Notes under the pieces: generated by a model | Databases searched by the model: none | What the model saw: the letters and a program-made list of their open reading frames with translations, nothing else | What the model was told of the DNA's origin: nothing | Source: Magnetococcales bacterium WMHbinv6 | GTDB taxonomy: Bacteria > Pseudomonadota > Magnetococcia > Magnetococcales > Magnetaquicoccaceae | NCBI GenBank assembly: GCA_002753135.1 | Contig: PDZV01000019.1 | Location: forward strand, 1-64,000 | DNA length: 64,000 nt | Reading direction: 5' to 3' | Translations under genes and position numbers: made by a program | Shown here: in pieces, positions 18,634-26,812 of the stretch | Layout of the letters: the number at the start of each line of letters is the position of its first letter | How positions within the stretch are numbered: the first letter of the stretch is position 1

Positions 18634-19182
18634 TTATTCGGTTCGTAGCGGCGGGTCGGCAAGAGCGACCACGGCTTGCGGAAATCCTGGCAGATTGGCC
18701 AGCAATCTGTCAATACGCGGGTCATCGCTTGTCGCTCCGTTTAAAATATTGCGGGCGATGGCCTCCCGGATGGCCTGTTTGTCCCGGTTGTCCCAGGCGG
18801 TAAGATAGGCGTTGCGCCGCCCGGTGGCATTTTGCAACAACTTGCGCATGCGCGAGGCCATGCGAATATCGGTCACCCCTCGTTCCCGCAAACTCTCTTC
18901 CAAACTTTCAAAGGTTAACTCCCACAGCGTTTGTGACAGGGGCAACTGATCGCCCAGATCGTGCAGATAACGTAACACATGGCTGACCAGCAGCATCAAA
19001 ATATCGAAGCGCAGTTCAAAATTATCGTTCAGGTGCAGATTTTCCTGCTCGATAATCAACAGCACCCGTTCGATGATGCCATCATGGATTGCCATGGCCT
19101 GGCGACGCAGAATGGCCTCTTGCGGTTCGCTGGCGGGGTGGATTGCCTGCTCTTTGACAGAGAATCTTTTAAACCATGACAT
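18634..19182 (-). CDS. Ubiquinol-cytochrome c chaperone (CBP3-like)
   Basis: Protein of 182 residues related to the CBP3 chaperone domain, needed in mitochondria for assembly of the cytochrome bc1 complex. The family pattern is visible in FELRFDILMLLVSHVLRYL, LWELTFESLEESLRERGVTDIR and RMRKLLQNATGRRNAYLTAW. It is divergent from bamE; this pairing is common in alphaproteobacteria, which supports both calls. No signal peptide or membrane helix is seen. Confidence 0.8.
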   Translation of the reverse strand: MSWFKRFSVKEQAIHPASEPQEAILRRQAMAIHDGIIERVLLIIEQENLHLNDNFELRFDILMLLVSHVLRYLHDLGDQLPLSQTLWELTFESLEESLRERGVTDIRMASRMRKLLQNATGRRNAYLTAWDNRDKQAIREAIARNILNGATSDDPRIDRLLANLPGFPQAVVALADPPLRTE

Positions 19183-19317
19183 GGAAACTTTGCTCTCGCT
19201 CTTTCAGGGGTTATCATGGAATGCGGTAACGTGTTGGCGCAACGGTGCAAGAGGCCTCCGTTTTGCCTCTACGGCGCAGATTATCAGGATTATCACTCTA
19301 TTGCACAGGGAACCACG

Positions 19318-19851
19318 ATGGTCAATTGGCCCCGCTCTCTTTTTTTGCTTTTGTCAGCCACTCTGTTGCTGCTGTTGACCTCCTGTCAGGCGACGGTTCA
19401 AGAAAAAGGCACCATACTCAACCCGCAGCTGGTCAGTCGCATTCAGCCTGGCCGCACCACCCGAGCCCAGGTCAAAGAGATGCTTGGCATTCCGACCGTC
19501 ATCAATACGGTGCGCCGGGATCGTTGGATCTATATCCAGGATCGGCAGTATCGCAATATTCAACGGACCTTTGCCCGGGTGATCAACCGGGTAGAGATTA
19601 CCTTTGACGAGCGGGGGGTGGTCAAGGATATTCAGCACAATTTTGCTGATCAACTTCTGGATCCGGAAAAATTGCCGGAAGCAAAAAATACCCAGGCCTG
19701 GTTCTCCTGGTTGTGGGACGGCGAGTATGCCCGACCAGCCACCGGTTCGGGTAGCCAACTTCTGCCTGCCAAGGAGATTCCTGTTCACACCTTGGAGGAG
19801 CAGCCGAAGAGTAATCCCTGGTGGAAATTTTGGTCGAAAGAGAAGGAGTAA
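19318..19851 (+). CDS. bamE: Outer membrane protein assembly factor BamE
   Basis: Lipoprotein subunit of the BAM complex, 177 residues from this start. The lipobox LTSC follows a hydrophobic core of leucines, giving a mature N-terminal Cys near residue 21. The SmpA/OmlA domain follows with SRIQPGRTTRAQVKEMLG and the strand region RWIYIQDR. The start is preceded by AGGGA; an upstream ATG at 19216 would only add non-signal residues. Longer than E. coli BamE because of a 65-residue C-terminal extension. The next gene begins seven bases after its stop. Confidence 0.9.
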   Translation: MVNWPRSLFLLLSATLLLLLTSCQATVQEKGTILNPQLVSRIQPGRTTRAQVKEMLGIPTVINTVRRDRWIYIQDRQYRNIQRTFARVINRVEITFDERGVVKDIQHNFADQLLDPEKLPEAKNTQAWFSWLWDGEYARPATGSGSQLLPAKEIPVHTLEEQPKSNPWWKFWSKEKE

Positions 19852-19858
19852 CCTGGCG

Positions 19859-20575
19859 GTGGCGCAGTTTGGCACTTTGGCGTTGCTTGGCGGTACCAGT
19901 CTGTTGGAGGCGGCCCCCCTGCAACGGGCCGTGCGCCGGGAGGTAGAGACCACTTATGGTGTTGTCTCTTTGTTGCAGCAAGGGGATCTCTATTTTCTGC
20001 AACGGCACGGTTTGGATGGGTATACGCCGCCGCATCGGATCAACCATCTTGCCCACCTGCTTGCTCTGCAACAGGTGGGCGTGCGGCGCATTCTGGCTGT
20101 TGGTTCGGTCGGCAGTTTGCGCTTGCCTATTGCTCCTGGCATGCTGTTGCTGCCGGATGATTTTTATGCGCCGCAGGTGAATCCGAGCTATTTTGCCGAT
20201 CAACGAGGCCATGTTCCTCCCGGTTTTCATCGCGGTTGGCGCAACGAGGTGCTGCAGGCCTGGCAAAAGAGCGGTTTGCCGCTGCCGCACGATGGGGGTG
20301 TCTATTGGCAAACCACCGGGCCCCGTTTTGAAACGGCGGCAGAGATTCGCTTCATGGCACCCCATGTCCATGTTGTCGGCATGACGATAGCTGCCGAGGC
20401 GATTCTGGCTGGCGAGTTGGCCTTGCCCTATGCGGCGGTGTGCATGGTGGATAACTATGCCAACGGTCTGGTGGCCGTGGAGCTTTCCTATCAATCCTTC
20501 AAGGCCCAGGTGGCGGCCAACAAACAAACCTTATTGATAACCTTGCAGAAATTGCTGGAGGAGTTGCTCGGATGA
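19859..20575 (+). CDS. Purine nucleoside / methylthioadenosine phosphorylase family protein
   Basis: Phosphorolytic enzyme of 238 residues in the PNP/MTAP family. Visible motifs are LALLGGTSLLE at the phosphate site, GVRRILAVGSVGSL, TTGPRFETAAEIR and HVVGMT, with CMVDNYANG near the end. GTG at 19859 is chosen because AAGGAG lies nine bases upstream and the phosphate motif starts soon after. It overlaps the following deaminase gene by four bases; MTA phosphorylase and MTA/SAH deaminase act on the same substrates in methionine salvage. MTA is the likeliest substrate, but other purine nucleosides are possible. Confidence 0.85.
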   Translation: MAQFGTLALLGGTSLLEAAPLQRAVRREVETTYGVVSLLQQGDLYFLQRHGLDGYTPPHRINHLAHLLALQQVGVRRILAVGSVGSLRLPIAPGMLLLPDDFYAPQVNPSYFADQRGHVPPGFHRGWRNEVLQAWQKSGLPLPHDGGVYWQTTGPRFETAAEIRFMAPHVHVVGMTIAAEAILAGELALPYAAVCMVDNYANGLVAVELSYQSFKAQVAANKQTLLITLQKLLEELLG

Positions 20576-21843
20576 TTCTGCAGATTGACAATGTAGAGGT
20601 GGCAGAGCAGGGGTTGCTGTCGCTGCAGGTGGCAGAAGGTCGGATTATCGCCATGGGGGCCAATCTGCTCTGTCCGCCGCAGGCGGAACGTTGGGATGGC
20701 GAAGGGATGTTATTGGTACCCGGTTTGGTCAATGGCCATACCCATGCGGCGATGACGCTGTTTCGTGGTTTTGGCGATGACATGCCGTTGATGGAGTGGT
20801 TGCAGACGCGCATTTGGCCTGCCGAAGCCCGATTAAGTGAGGAGGATGTCTATTGGGGCACCCGTCTGGCCTGTTTGGAGATGGTGCGTTCCGGGACGTT
20901 ATGTTTCACCGATATGTATTGGCATTTTCCTGGTGTGGCCCGGGCGGTGGAAGCAAGTGGTTTGCGGGCGTTGCTGGGGGCGGTGATGATTGATGTGGCC
21001 GGAGAGGATCAAGCCCGCGCCTGTCAGCGGATGGCCGAAAATTTTTTGGAACAGTCGCGGGATTTTTCCGAGCGGGTGCAATTCACCTTGACGCCGCATG
21101 CCATTTATACCGTCAGCCGCAACAGCCTGGCCTGGGTGCGCGATTTTGCCGAACGGCATGGGTTGCGGGTGCAGATCCATTTGTCGGAGACCCAGCAGGA
21201 GGTGCAACAGTCTCTGCAGCAGCATGGTCTGCGCCCGGCACTCTATCTGGATCAGCTCGGTTTGTTGCATGAGCGGATTATTTTGGCCCATGGTGTCCAT
21301 CTGGACGATGAAGAGCTGGATCGAATCGCTCTTCGTGGTGCCACTTTGGTGACCAATCCGGTTTCCAACATGAAATTGGCGGTAGGGGGTACTTTTCCCT
21401 ACCGTCGTGCCGCCAGCCGGGGCATTGCCATGGCCCTGGGTACGGATGGTGCGGCCTCCAACAACAGTCTGGATCTGTTTCAAGAGATGAAGGTCATGGC
21501 CTTGTTGCAAAAGCATGCCGAACAGGATCCGACGGTACTTCCTGCCGAAGAGGCCTGGGCCATTGCCAGTGGAGCGCGGGCGGCGGTGTTGGGGCAAAGC
21601 GGTCGGGTGGCGGTGGGAGAGGCTGCCGATTTTCTCTTGCTGCGTCAGGATATGGCGGAAACGACACCCAGGCATCATCCCATTTCCAATCTGGTTTATG
21701 CCGCCACCGGCCATTGTGTGGATAGTGCCGTTGTGGCCGGCAAAGTGGTGATGAAACACAGAAAGGTAGCAGATGAAGAGGAAATTCTGCAGCAGGTACG
21801 CAGTCGGGCGCAACAAATTTGCCATGAATCGACCACGCCATGA
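20572..21843 (+). CDS. mtaD: 5-methylthioadenosine / S-adenosylhomocysteine deaminase
   Basis: Amidohydrolase of 423 residues that deaminates MTA and SAH. The metal site is visible: VNGHTHAAMTLFRG near residue 58, the histidine of HLSETQQE, AHGVHL and the acid in LGTDGAASNN. The family-specific segment MPLMEWLQTRIWPAE follows the first metal motif. It starts by an ATGA overlap with the phosphorylase and ends by another ATGA overlap with the nucleotide cyclase, so five genes in a row appear co-translated. Confidence 0.92.
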   Translation: MILQIDNVEVAEQGLLSLQVAEGRIIAMGANLLCPPQAERWDGEGMLLVPGLVNGHTHAAMTLFRGFGDDMPLMEWLQTRIWPAEARLSEEDVYWGTRLACLEMVRSGTLCFTDMYWHFPGVARAVEASGLRALLGAVMIDVAGEDQARACQRMAENFLEQSRDFSERVQFTLTPHAIYTVSRNSLAWVRDFAERHGLRVQIHLSETQQEVQQSLQQHGLRPALYLDQLGLLHERIILAHGVHLDDEELDRIALRGATLVTNPVSNMKLAVGGTFPYRRAASRGIAMALGTDGAASNNSLDLFQEMKVMALLQKHAEQDPTVLPAEEAWAIASGARAAVLGQSGRVAVGEAADFLLLRQDMAETTPRHHPISNLVYAATGHCVDSAVVAGKVVMKHRKVADEEEILQQVRSRAQQICHESTTP

Positions 21844-23582
21844 GTGAACCCTCCCTGTTTGCCAAAGAGGAGGCGTTGCTGGCTTTCGGTAGCCGTTTTC
21901 TCAGTGAATTTGGTCCTGGGGCGGCACCCGCGACAGGGAATGAAGAGACGGCAACGGAAAATGCGGCCCAAATGGCCGAGTTGTATGATGCTTTTACGCA
22001 GATCTTCGGCAACTACAAAAAATTGCTGCAACAAACCACACGCTTGATCCGCCTGAGTGACCGGACCCAGCTGCGCCTGGATATGGTGAACAAATCCTTG
22101 CGTGAGAGTCAGGAACAGCTGGAGCGGCGCAACCAGTTCATCCGCTCCATTTTTAGCCGCTATATGTCTGATGAAGTGGTGGAAAGTCTGCTGGAGACCC
22201 CCGACGGCTTGCAGATGGGAGGCGATAAACGGCTGGTAACGGTGATGATGAGCGATCTGCGCGGTTTTACCGCGATCAGCGAAACATTACCGCCGGAAAC
22301 CGTGGTCACCATCATCAACCAGTATTTGGAGCGGATGACCGAGATCATCTTCAAACATAAAGGGACGATCAGTAATTTTCTCGGCGACGGTATCATGATT
22401 TTGTTCGGGGCTCCGATTCAGCGTGAAGATGATGCCCATCGGGCCATCGCCTGTGCCCTGGAGATGCAGTTGGCCATGCCGGCGTTGAATCAGAACAATG
22501 AACAACAGGGCTTTCCGGCCTTGCAGATGGGAATCGGCATTCATTCGGGTACGGTTGTGGCGGGCAATATCGGTTCGGTCAAGCGCAGCCAATATACGGT
22601 CATGGGGCGCACGGTCAATCTGACGGCGCGCATCGAATCCTATGCGGTGGGTGGTCAGGTGCTGATCTCGGAACAGACCCGTCAGCTTTGTGATACCCTG
22701 TTGCGTGTCGATCACACCATGGAGGTGATGCCGAAAGGGATTGATCAACCGATCACCCTGTATCAAATCGGCGGTATTGGTGGGGCCTATCCGGTTTATC
22801 TGGGTGAAAAGCAGGCGACTGAATTTCGGGAATTAAGCAGCAATATACCGGTGCGACTGGCTATGCTGACCGGTAAACATACTGATGCGATGCTCTATTC
22901 TGGTGCCATTTGTGCCCTGTCGCTGCAAGGAGCCCACTTGCTGAGCGACGCGCCATTGACCCCCTTTTGCAATATCAAGCTGACGCTGAAAGGTAAAAAC
23001 GAGACCATCCATGGTCTGCTGGCCAAAGTGATGGCTGGGGATGTGGAAGGGGATGCGCCGCTGGAGATTGTATTTACCTTTGTTCCTCCCCAAGCGCAAA
23101 CTCTGTTTCAGGCAATTCGCGAGGGACGCTGCAATGGTACCGTCTGGGTGGGAAACCCCTCCGAGGTTGCCACGGCCAGCGAGAGCGATGCGCAAGAGAG
23201 TCTTTGTGCCGAGACGGTACGCAGCGGACAGGAGGCCAGACGTTCCCTGCGTCGCTGCGGCAATCAGGGAGCTACGCTGACGTTGCAGATGGAGGATGGC
23301 AGTCAACTGACCGCTTTGGTCGGTGATTTCAGTTTAGACGGAATTTTTCTGCATACCGAACAACCTGCGACGCTGGAAAAAGGGGCGCAAGGTCGGGTTG
23401 GCTTGCTCTATCATGGTCGAGAGAGGGAATTTTCCTTTGAGATTGTCCATGTCTATCAGCATGGCATCGGCATCCGTATTGTGAGCGATCTGGATGGTTA
23501 TGCCATGGCGTTACTGGATGGCGTACTGGGTGATTTTTTTCATGCCCATCCAGAATTGTCGGAGGATGCCGAGCGGGGGTGA
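21840..23582 (+). CDS. Class III nucleotidyl cyclase with C-terminal PilZ domain
   Basis: Soluble signalling enzyme of 580 residues. A coiled coil at about residues 50-105 leads into the cyclase domain. The two metal aspartates are D139 (SDLRGFT) and D183 (LGDGIMILFG), and the VNLTAR segment gives the transition-state Asn and Arg. The adenine-specifying lysine expected at 179 is replaced by asparagine, so the product (cAMP, cGMP or other) is uncertain. Residues 467-550 form a PilZ domain with RRSLR (467-471) and DFSLDG (496-501), matching the c-di-GMP signature RxxxR...DxSxxG. The start overlaps mtaD and the stop overlaps the CHAT-like gene. Confidence 0.9.
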   Translation: MSEPSLFAKEEALLAFGSRFLSEFGPGAAPATGNEETATENAAQMAELYDAFTQIFGNYKKLLQQTTRLIRLSDRTQLRLDMVNKSLRESQEQLERRNQFIRSIFSRYMSDEVVESLLETPDGLQMGGDKRLVTVMMSDLRGFTAISETLPPETVVTIINQYLERMTEIIFKHKGTISNFLGDGIMILFGAPIQREDDAHRAIACALEMQLAMPALNQNNEQQGFPALQMGIGIHSGTVVAGNIGSVKRSQYTVMGRTVNLTARIESYAVGGQVLISEQTRQLCDTLLRVDHTMEVMPKGIDQPITLYQIGGIGGAYPVYLGEKQATEFRELSSNIPVRLAMLTGKHTDAMLYSGAICALSLQGAHLLSDAPLTPFCNIKLTLKGKNETIHGLLAKVMAGDVEGDAPLEIVFTFVPPQAQTLFQAIREGRCNGTVWVGNPSEVATASESDAQESLCAETVRSGQEARRSLRRCGNQGATLTLQMEDGSQLTALVGDFSLDGIFLHTEQPATLEKGAQGRVGLLYHGREREFSFEIVHVYQHGIGIRIVSDLDGYAMALLDGVLGDFFHAHPELSEDAERG

Positions 23583-24790
23583 AAAGCATGCCGCCTTGTA
23601 CCGTGCAGCTGACCCTGATCCGCAGCCAAGGTGCGCAGTGCGGGCCGTATCTGCTGGTTTTGGCCTGTGACGGGCAGCCGCTGGCGTGCCACGCGCCACA
23701 ACGGCATGCCTGGCATACCCTGCATCGTTTGATCGATGGCTTTCGTCGCTTGAGCAAACCAGCCAGCGATCTCCTGCAGCCGACAGCACATGCTGCGGGC
23801 ACGGAAAATCATGCGTTGTTGTTGCACAGTGTGGGCGTCGAGTTGTTTGCCTGTTATCTGGCACCGTTTTGGCCCTTTTTGCAGCGCAGGTTGCGGTCTT
23901 CTCAGCCGCTTGTTCTCTCTCTGGTGAGCAGGCATCTGGAACCACTGCTTTGGCCCTGGGAACTGCTCTGCTGGCCCGATGGGCGCTTGGCTCTCGGGCA
24001 AGAAACGCTGACCTGGCGTCGCACCTTGTCCCGAGCTGACAGAACTCTGCCGCTGCCGGGTGCGGAGCGGTCCAGGTGGCTGGGAGGGTTGCGTCTGTTG
24101 CTGGTGTTGTCCCAGCCTGCCGGTTTTGCTGCAACCTGTAGAGAAGGGGTGGCTGACCGTTTGTTGGCAGCAGAGGGAGGAGAAATAAGCTGGCGTTGCG
24201 TGCCGGGGGCCACACGTGGTCAGGTAAAGGCACAGCTTCGGGCTTTTGCGCCGCAGGTGGTCTGTCTGCTGGGGCCATTTTTGCTGCAGGGCGAAGAGGG
24301 ATTTTTTGCTTTTGCCGAAGAGGACGGCAGTGCCGAGGTTCGTTCGGCGGCGGAGGTGGCGCAGGAGTGGCAAACGGCACACGCACCAGCCTTGGTGATG
24401 CTGCTGGGACGGGAGGAGGGAAATGCGCCTCCGCTTGCCGCGATGGCCGCTTTTGGCCAGGGTCTGGTGGCGCACGGCATACCTTGGGCGTTGCTGTTGC
24501 CCGGTCGTTTGCATGATCCGGGGATGGAAGAGCTGCTGCACCATTTTTTGCGACAACTGGGCGAGGGGACCGGTATGGAGCGCGCTTTGTGGCGGGCACG
24601 GCAGGTTTGCCGGACCGCTGCCCCCACGGCCACCTATCCGGCCTGGGTGTTACCGGTGCTGCTGACTGGCACCACCCCGTCAATCTCTCGCTGTGACGAT
24701 ACGCATGCCTGTACCTACCCCATCAAATCTCTTTCCTCCGGTTGCCGGTCTGACCACGGGCTGGATCTTGCCGCAACTTGCCAATTATAG
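23579..24790 (+). CDS. CHAT-fold protein lacking catalytic His and Cys
   Basis: Protein of 403 residues with the layout of a CHAT (caspase-HetF-associated) protease. The family landmark LLWPWELL lies at 123-130, followed by TLTWRRTL, the strand LRLLLVLSQP at 171-180, and the C-terminal LVAHGIPWALLLP, MERALWRARQ and WVLPVLLTG. Where active CHAT domains have HFxGHG this protein reads VVCLLGPF (227-234), and where they have LNACES it reads LVMLLGRE (272-279). Both catalytic residues appear missing, so it is probably an adaptor. GTG at 23579 overlaps the cyclase stop (GTGA); ATG at 23588 is an alternative. Its 3-prime end overlaps the STAND gene by 98 bases. Confidence 0.72.
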   Translation: MKSMPPCTVQLTLIRSQGAQCGPYLLVLACDGQPLACHAPQRHAWHTLHRLIDGFRRLSKPASDLLQPTAHAAGTENHALLLHSVGVELFACYLAPFWPFLQRRLRSSQPLVLSLVSRHLEPLLWPWELLCWPDGRLALGQETLTWRRTLSRADRTLPLPGAERSRWLGGLRLLLVLSQPAGFAATCREGVADRLLAAEGGEISWRCVPGATRGQVKAQLRAFAPQVVCLLGPFLLQGEEGFFAFAEEDGSAEVRSAAEVAQEWQTAHAPALVMLLGREEGNAPPLAAMAAFGQGLVAHGIPWALLLPGRLHDPGMEELLHHFLRQLGEGTGMERALWRARQVCRTAAPTATYPAWVLPVLLTGTTPSISRCDDTHACTYPIKSLSSGCRSDHGLDLAATCQL

Positions 24791-26717
24791 CGGCTTCCAG
24801 CGTTTGTGTGACCAGTTGCAACAGGGCAGTTGTCGGACGCTGTTGGTCAGCGGTCCTCCCGGCAGCGGCAAAAGCCAATGGTTGGCAACCTTGACCTCCT
24901 TTCTTGTTGCGCAAAGCTGCCAACCGCTGATCTTGGCGGCAACGCCGATGCAACCGTTGAGCAGTGGTCGGTTGTTGACCGCTTTTGCCACGCTCTTGAC
25001 ACGAAACGGCTTGCGCGGTGAGGCGGCCATGCTCAACAATCCGGTGATTGGTCTGGAAGAACGGTTGGCGGTTCTCTTGTCGGTCATGCAACATAAACTG
25101 GCCTGTGTGGTGGTGCTGGATGGCTTGGAGTGTGCGCTGGAGAGTCGCAGCGGCACCTTCCTGGAGCCGGCCATGGCCTTTTTTTGGAACGGATTCCTGA
25201 GACAATCCCATTCGTTATCCCGGTTATTGCTTGCCAGCCGTTTGTTGCCCAACGGGGGCAGCACCGTTGTGGGCACCGAATCCGGTTATCGTCATCAACG
25301 ACTTGGTCCAGGCAGCCTGGAGAGACAACCTGCCTTTCAGGCGCTGATCCAGCAGCTGGATGAGTCCAGTCGTCAGGCCTTGCGGGCGATGACGCTGTTT
25401 CATTATCCGATGCCTTTGAGCGCCCACCAGGCTGTTACCCGCTGGCAGCCGCTGTTGCTGGAAAAATTATTGCAGCAGTTTGCGGGCCTGGGGTTGGCCT
25501 TTTGCTCCGCTACAGAAGGTGAGCCGCTTTGGTCGTTGCATCCGCTGTTGCGGCAGTTGTCGTGGTCGGCAAAGGAGGGTGGCGGTTCCCGTTTCGCTAA
25601 ATTGTTGGTGCGGGCCGGACGATATTTATGCCGACAGGCAGAGCAGGACTCCTCACCGCTGGGGCTGGACCGCTGGACACTGCGGGCTGAGGGGATCGGC
25701 TATTTGTTGCAGGCCCTTCCCTGGCGACGACAGGATCTGTTTGCCGAAATTCTCTCGCATGCGGAACCGCTGTGTGATTGGTTTGTACAGGGTGGATTTT
25801 ATTGGGAGTTGGAACATTTTTGTCGTGGCGTGCTGTCGGTGCGGGAGCATCCCAGAATTGTGTACTGGTTGGCCCTGGCTTTGTTGCGCCGCCAGTGCCG
25901 GGAAGAGGCCGAACCGTTATTGCATCAGGTGTTGACCTTTTCTGAGCAAACCTTTGCCAAAGAGTGTGCCCTGGCCCGTTTTGAGTTGGCTGGCATCTGG
26001 TTGCAGCAGAATCCGGAAGCGGCAAAAGATCACTTGCTGCAGGCTTTGGCGATCAACCAACGGGTGGGCGATTTGTCCGGGCAGGCGGTTTGTCATGCCC
26101 ATTTGGGTTTTTGGGGGTTGCGACAGGCGGAGATGGCGATTGCCCAGCACCATTTGGATGCGGCATTGCATGGGTGTCGGCTCTTGGACGATCAGAACGG
26201 TATCGCCAATTTATTGCCGTGGACGGGAGAGTTGCACTGGCGAGTCGGCAATGTCGTGACGGCCAGAGACCATTTTCTGGAGGCGCTGCAACGGATGAGC
26301 GACGGCAATCATACCGAAAAAGAGGCGCAATTACGGCACCGTCTGGCGATCATGGATCTGGGCGAAGAGCAGTATGATCAGGCTTTGGCTGGATTTTTGC
26401 GGGCATTGGCCTTGAACCGGCAGAGTGGTAACCGGCATGGGGAGGCGGTGATCTTTTTTCAGTTGGGACGTCTGGCCAAAGCCAAAGGAGATGATTTTGC
26501 CAGCCTGCAATTGCTGGGGCTCAGTCAACGGATTGGCCAGGAGTTGGGAGATCCCGATGCCGGGCAGTTGTTGATCCTGTTTCGTGAATTGGCGGTGACG
26601 GTATTGCATGTGAACCGCATGGCAGCGGAGTTGATTCTCGATGGGGTCTGGATGGCCTATTGTCAGGATCGAGGAGATACTTTGCTCCGTCAGGTGTTCG
26701 GCGTGGAGCTGTTGTGA
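24693..26717 (+). CDS. STAND-type NTPase with C-terminal TPR repeats
   Basis: Protein of 674 residues. Walker A GPPGSGKS is at 54-61 and Walker B VVVLDGLE near 139-146, the DG(L)E form typical of STAND ATPases; LLLASR follows as sensor 1. A winged-helix-like part near 220-290 and then helical repeats from about 390 to the end (for example LLQALAINQRVGDLSGQAVC, FLRALALNRQSGNRHGEAVI) are TPR-like. STAND proteins oligomerise on ligand binding. It overlaps the CHAT-like gene by 98 bases; GTG 24693 or ATG 24705 may be used and neither has a strong ribosome site. Its effector is not encoded in the same chain. Confidence 0.8.
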   Translation: MTIRMPVPTPSNLFPPVAGLTTGWILPQLANYSGFQRLCDQLQQGSCRTLLVSGPPGSGKSQWLATLTSFLVAQSCQPLILAATPMQPLSSGRLLTAFATLLTRNGLRGEAAMLNNPVIGLEERLAVLLSVMQHKLACVVVLDGLECALESRSGTFLEPAMAFFWNGFLRQSHSLSRLLLASRLLPNGGSTVVGTESGYRHQRLGPGSLERQPAFQALIQQLDESSRQALRAMTLFHYPMPLSAHQAVTRWQPLLLEKLLQQFAGLGLAFCSATEGEPLWSLHPLLRQLSWSAKEGGGSRFAKLLVRAGRYLCRQAEQDSSPLGLDRWTLRAEGIGYLLQALPWRRQDLFAEILSHAEPLCDWFVQGGFYWELEHFCRGVLSVREHPRIVYWLALALLRRQCREEAEPLLHQVLTFSEQTFAKECALARFELAGIWLQQNPEAAKDHLLQALAINQRVGDLSGQAVCHAHLGFWGLRQAEMAIAQHHLDAALHGCRLLDDQNGIANLLPWTGELHWRVGNVVTARDHFLEALQRMSDGNHTEKEAQLRHRLAIMDLGEEQYDQALAGFLRALALNRQSGNRHGEAVIFFQLGRLAKAKGDDFASLQLLGLSQRIGQELGDPDAGQLLILFRELAVTVLHVNRMAAELILDGVWMAYCQDRGDTLLRQVFGVELL

Positions 26718-26769
26718 GCGGAAAAGCGTCTGTTGTCAAAAAATTTTTTCAGCAATTTGTGTATGGATC

Positions 26770-26782
26770 GTGTAAAGTACAC
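26770..26782. promoter_or_regulatory. Short dyad GTGTA-N3-TACAC before pfp
   Basis: A 5-bp inverted repeat with a 3-base spacer lies 31 bases before the phosphofructokinase start, in an AT-rich promoter-like stretch. Short enough to be chance. Confidence 0.2.
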
Positions 26783-26812
26783 AGAAAAGTGGAACAGAAT
26801 GGAGGCGGATAA

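Noticed and set aside
19604-19858. Longer N-terminus for the nucleoside phosphorylase
   Set aside because: It would lie within bamE in another frame; GTG at 19859 has a good ribosome site and the phosphate motif follows at once.
24663-24790. A frameshift error joining CHAT-like and STAND genes
   Set aside because: Both frames keep domain motifs to their ends and a start lies in the overlap; no evidence of one broken gene.
26739-26750. A6T6 as a terminator of the STAND gene
   Set aside because: No loop and a low-GC stem; it would not form a stable hairpin.
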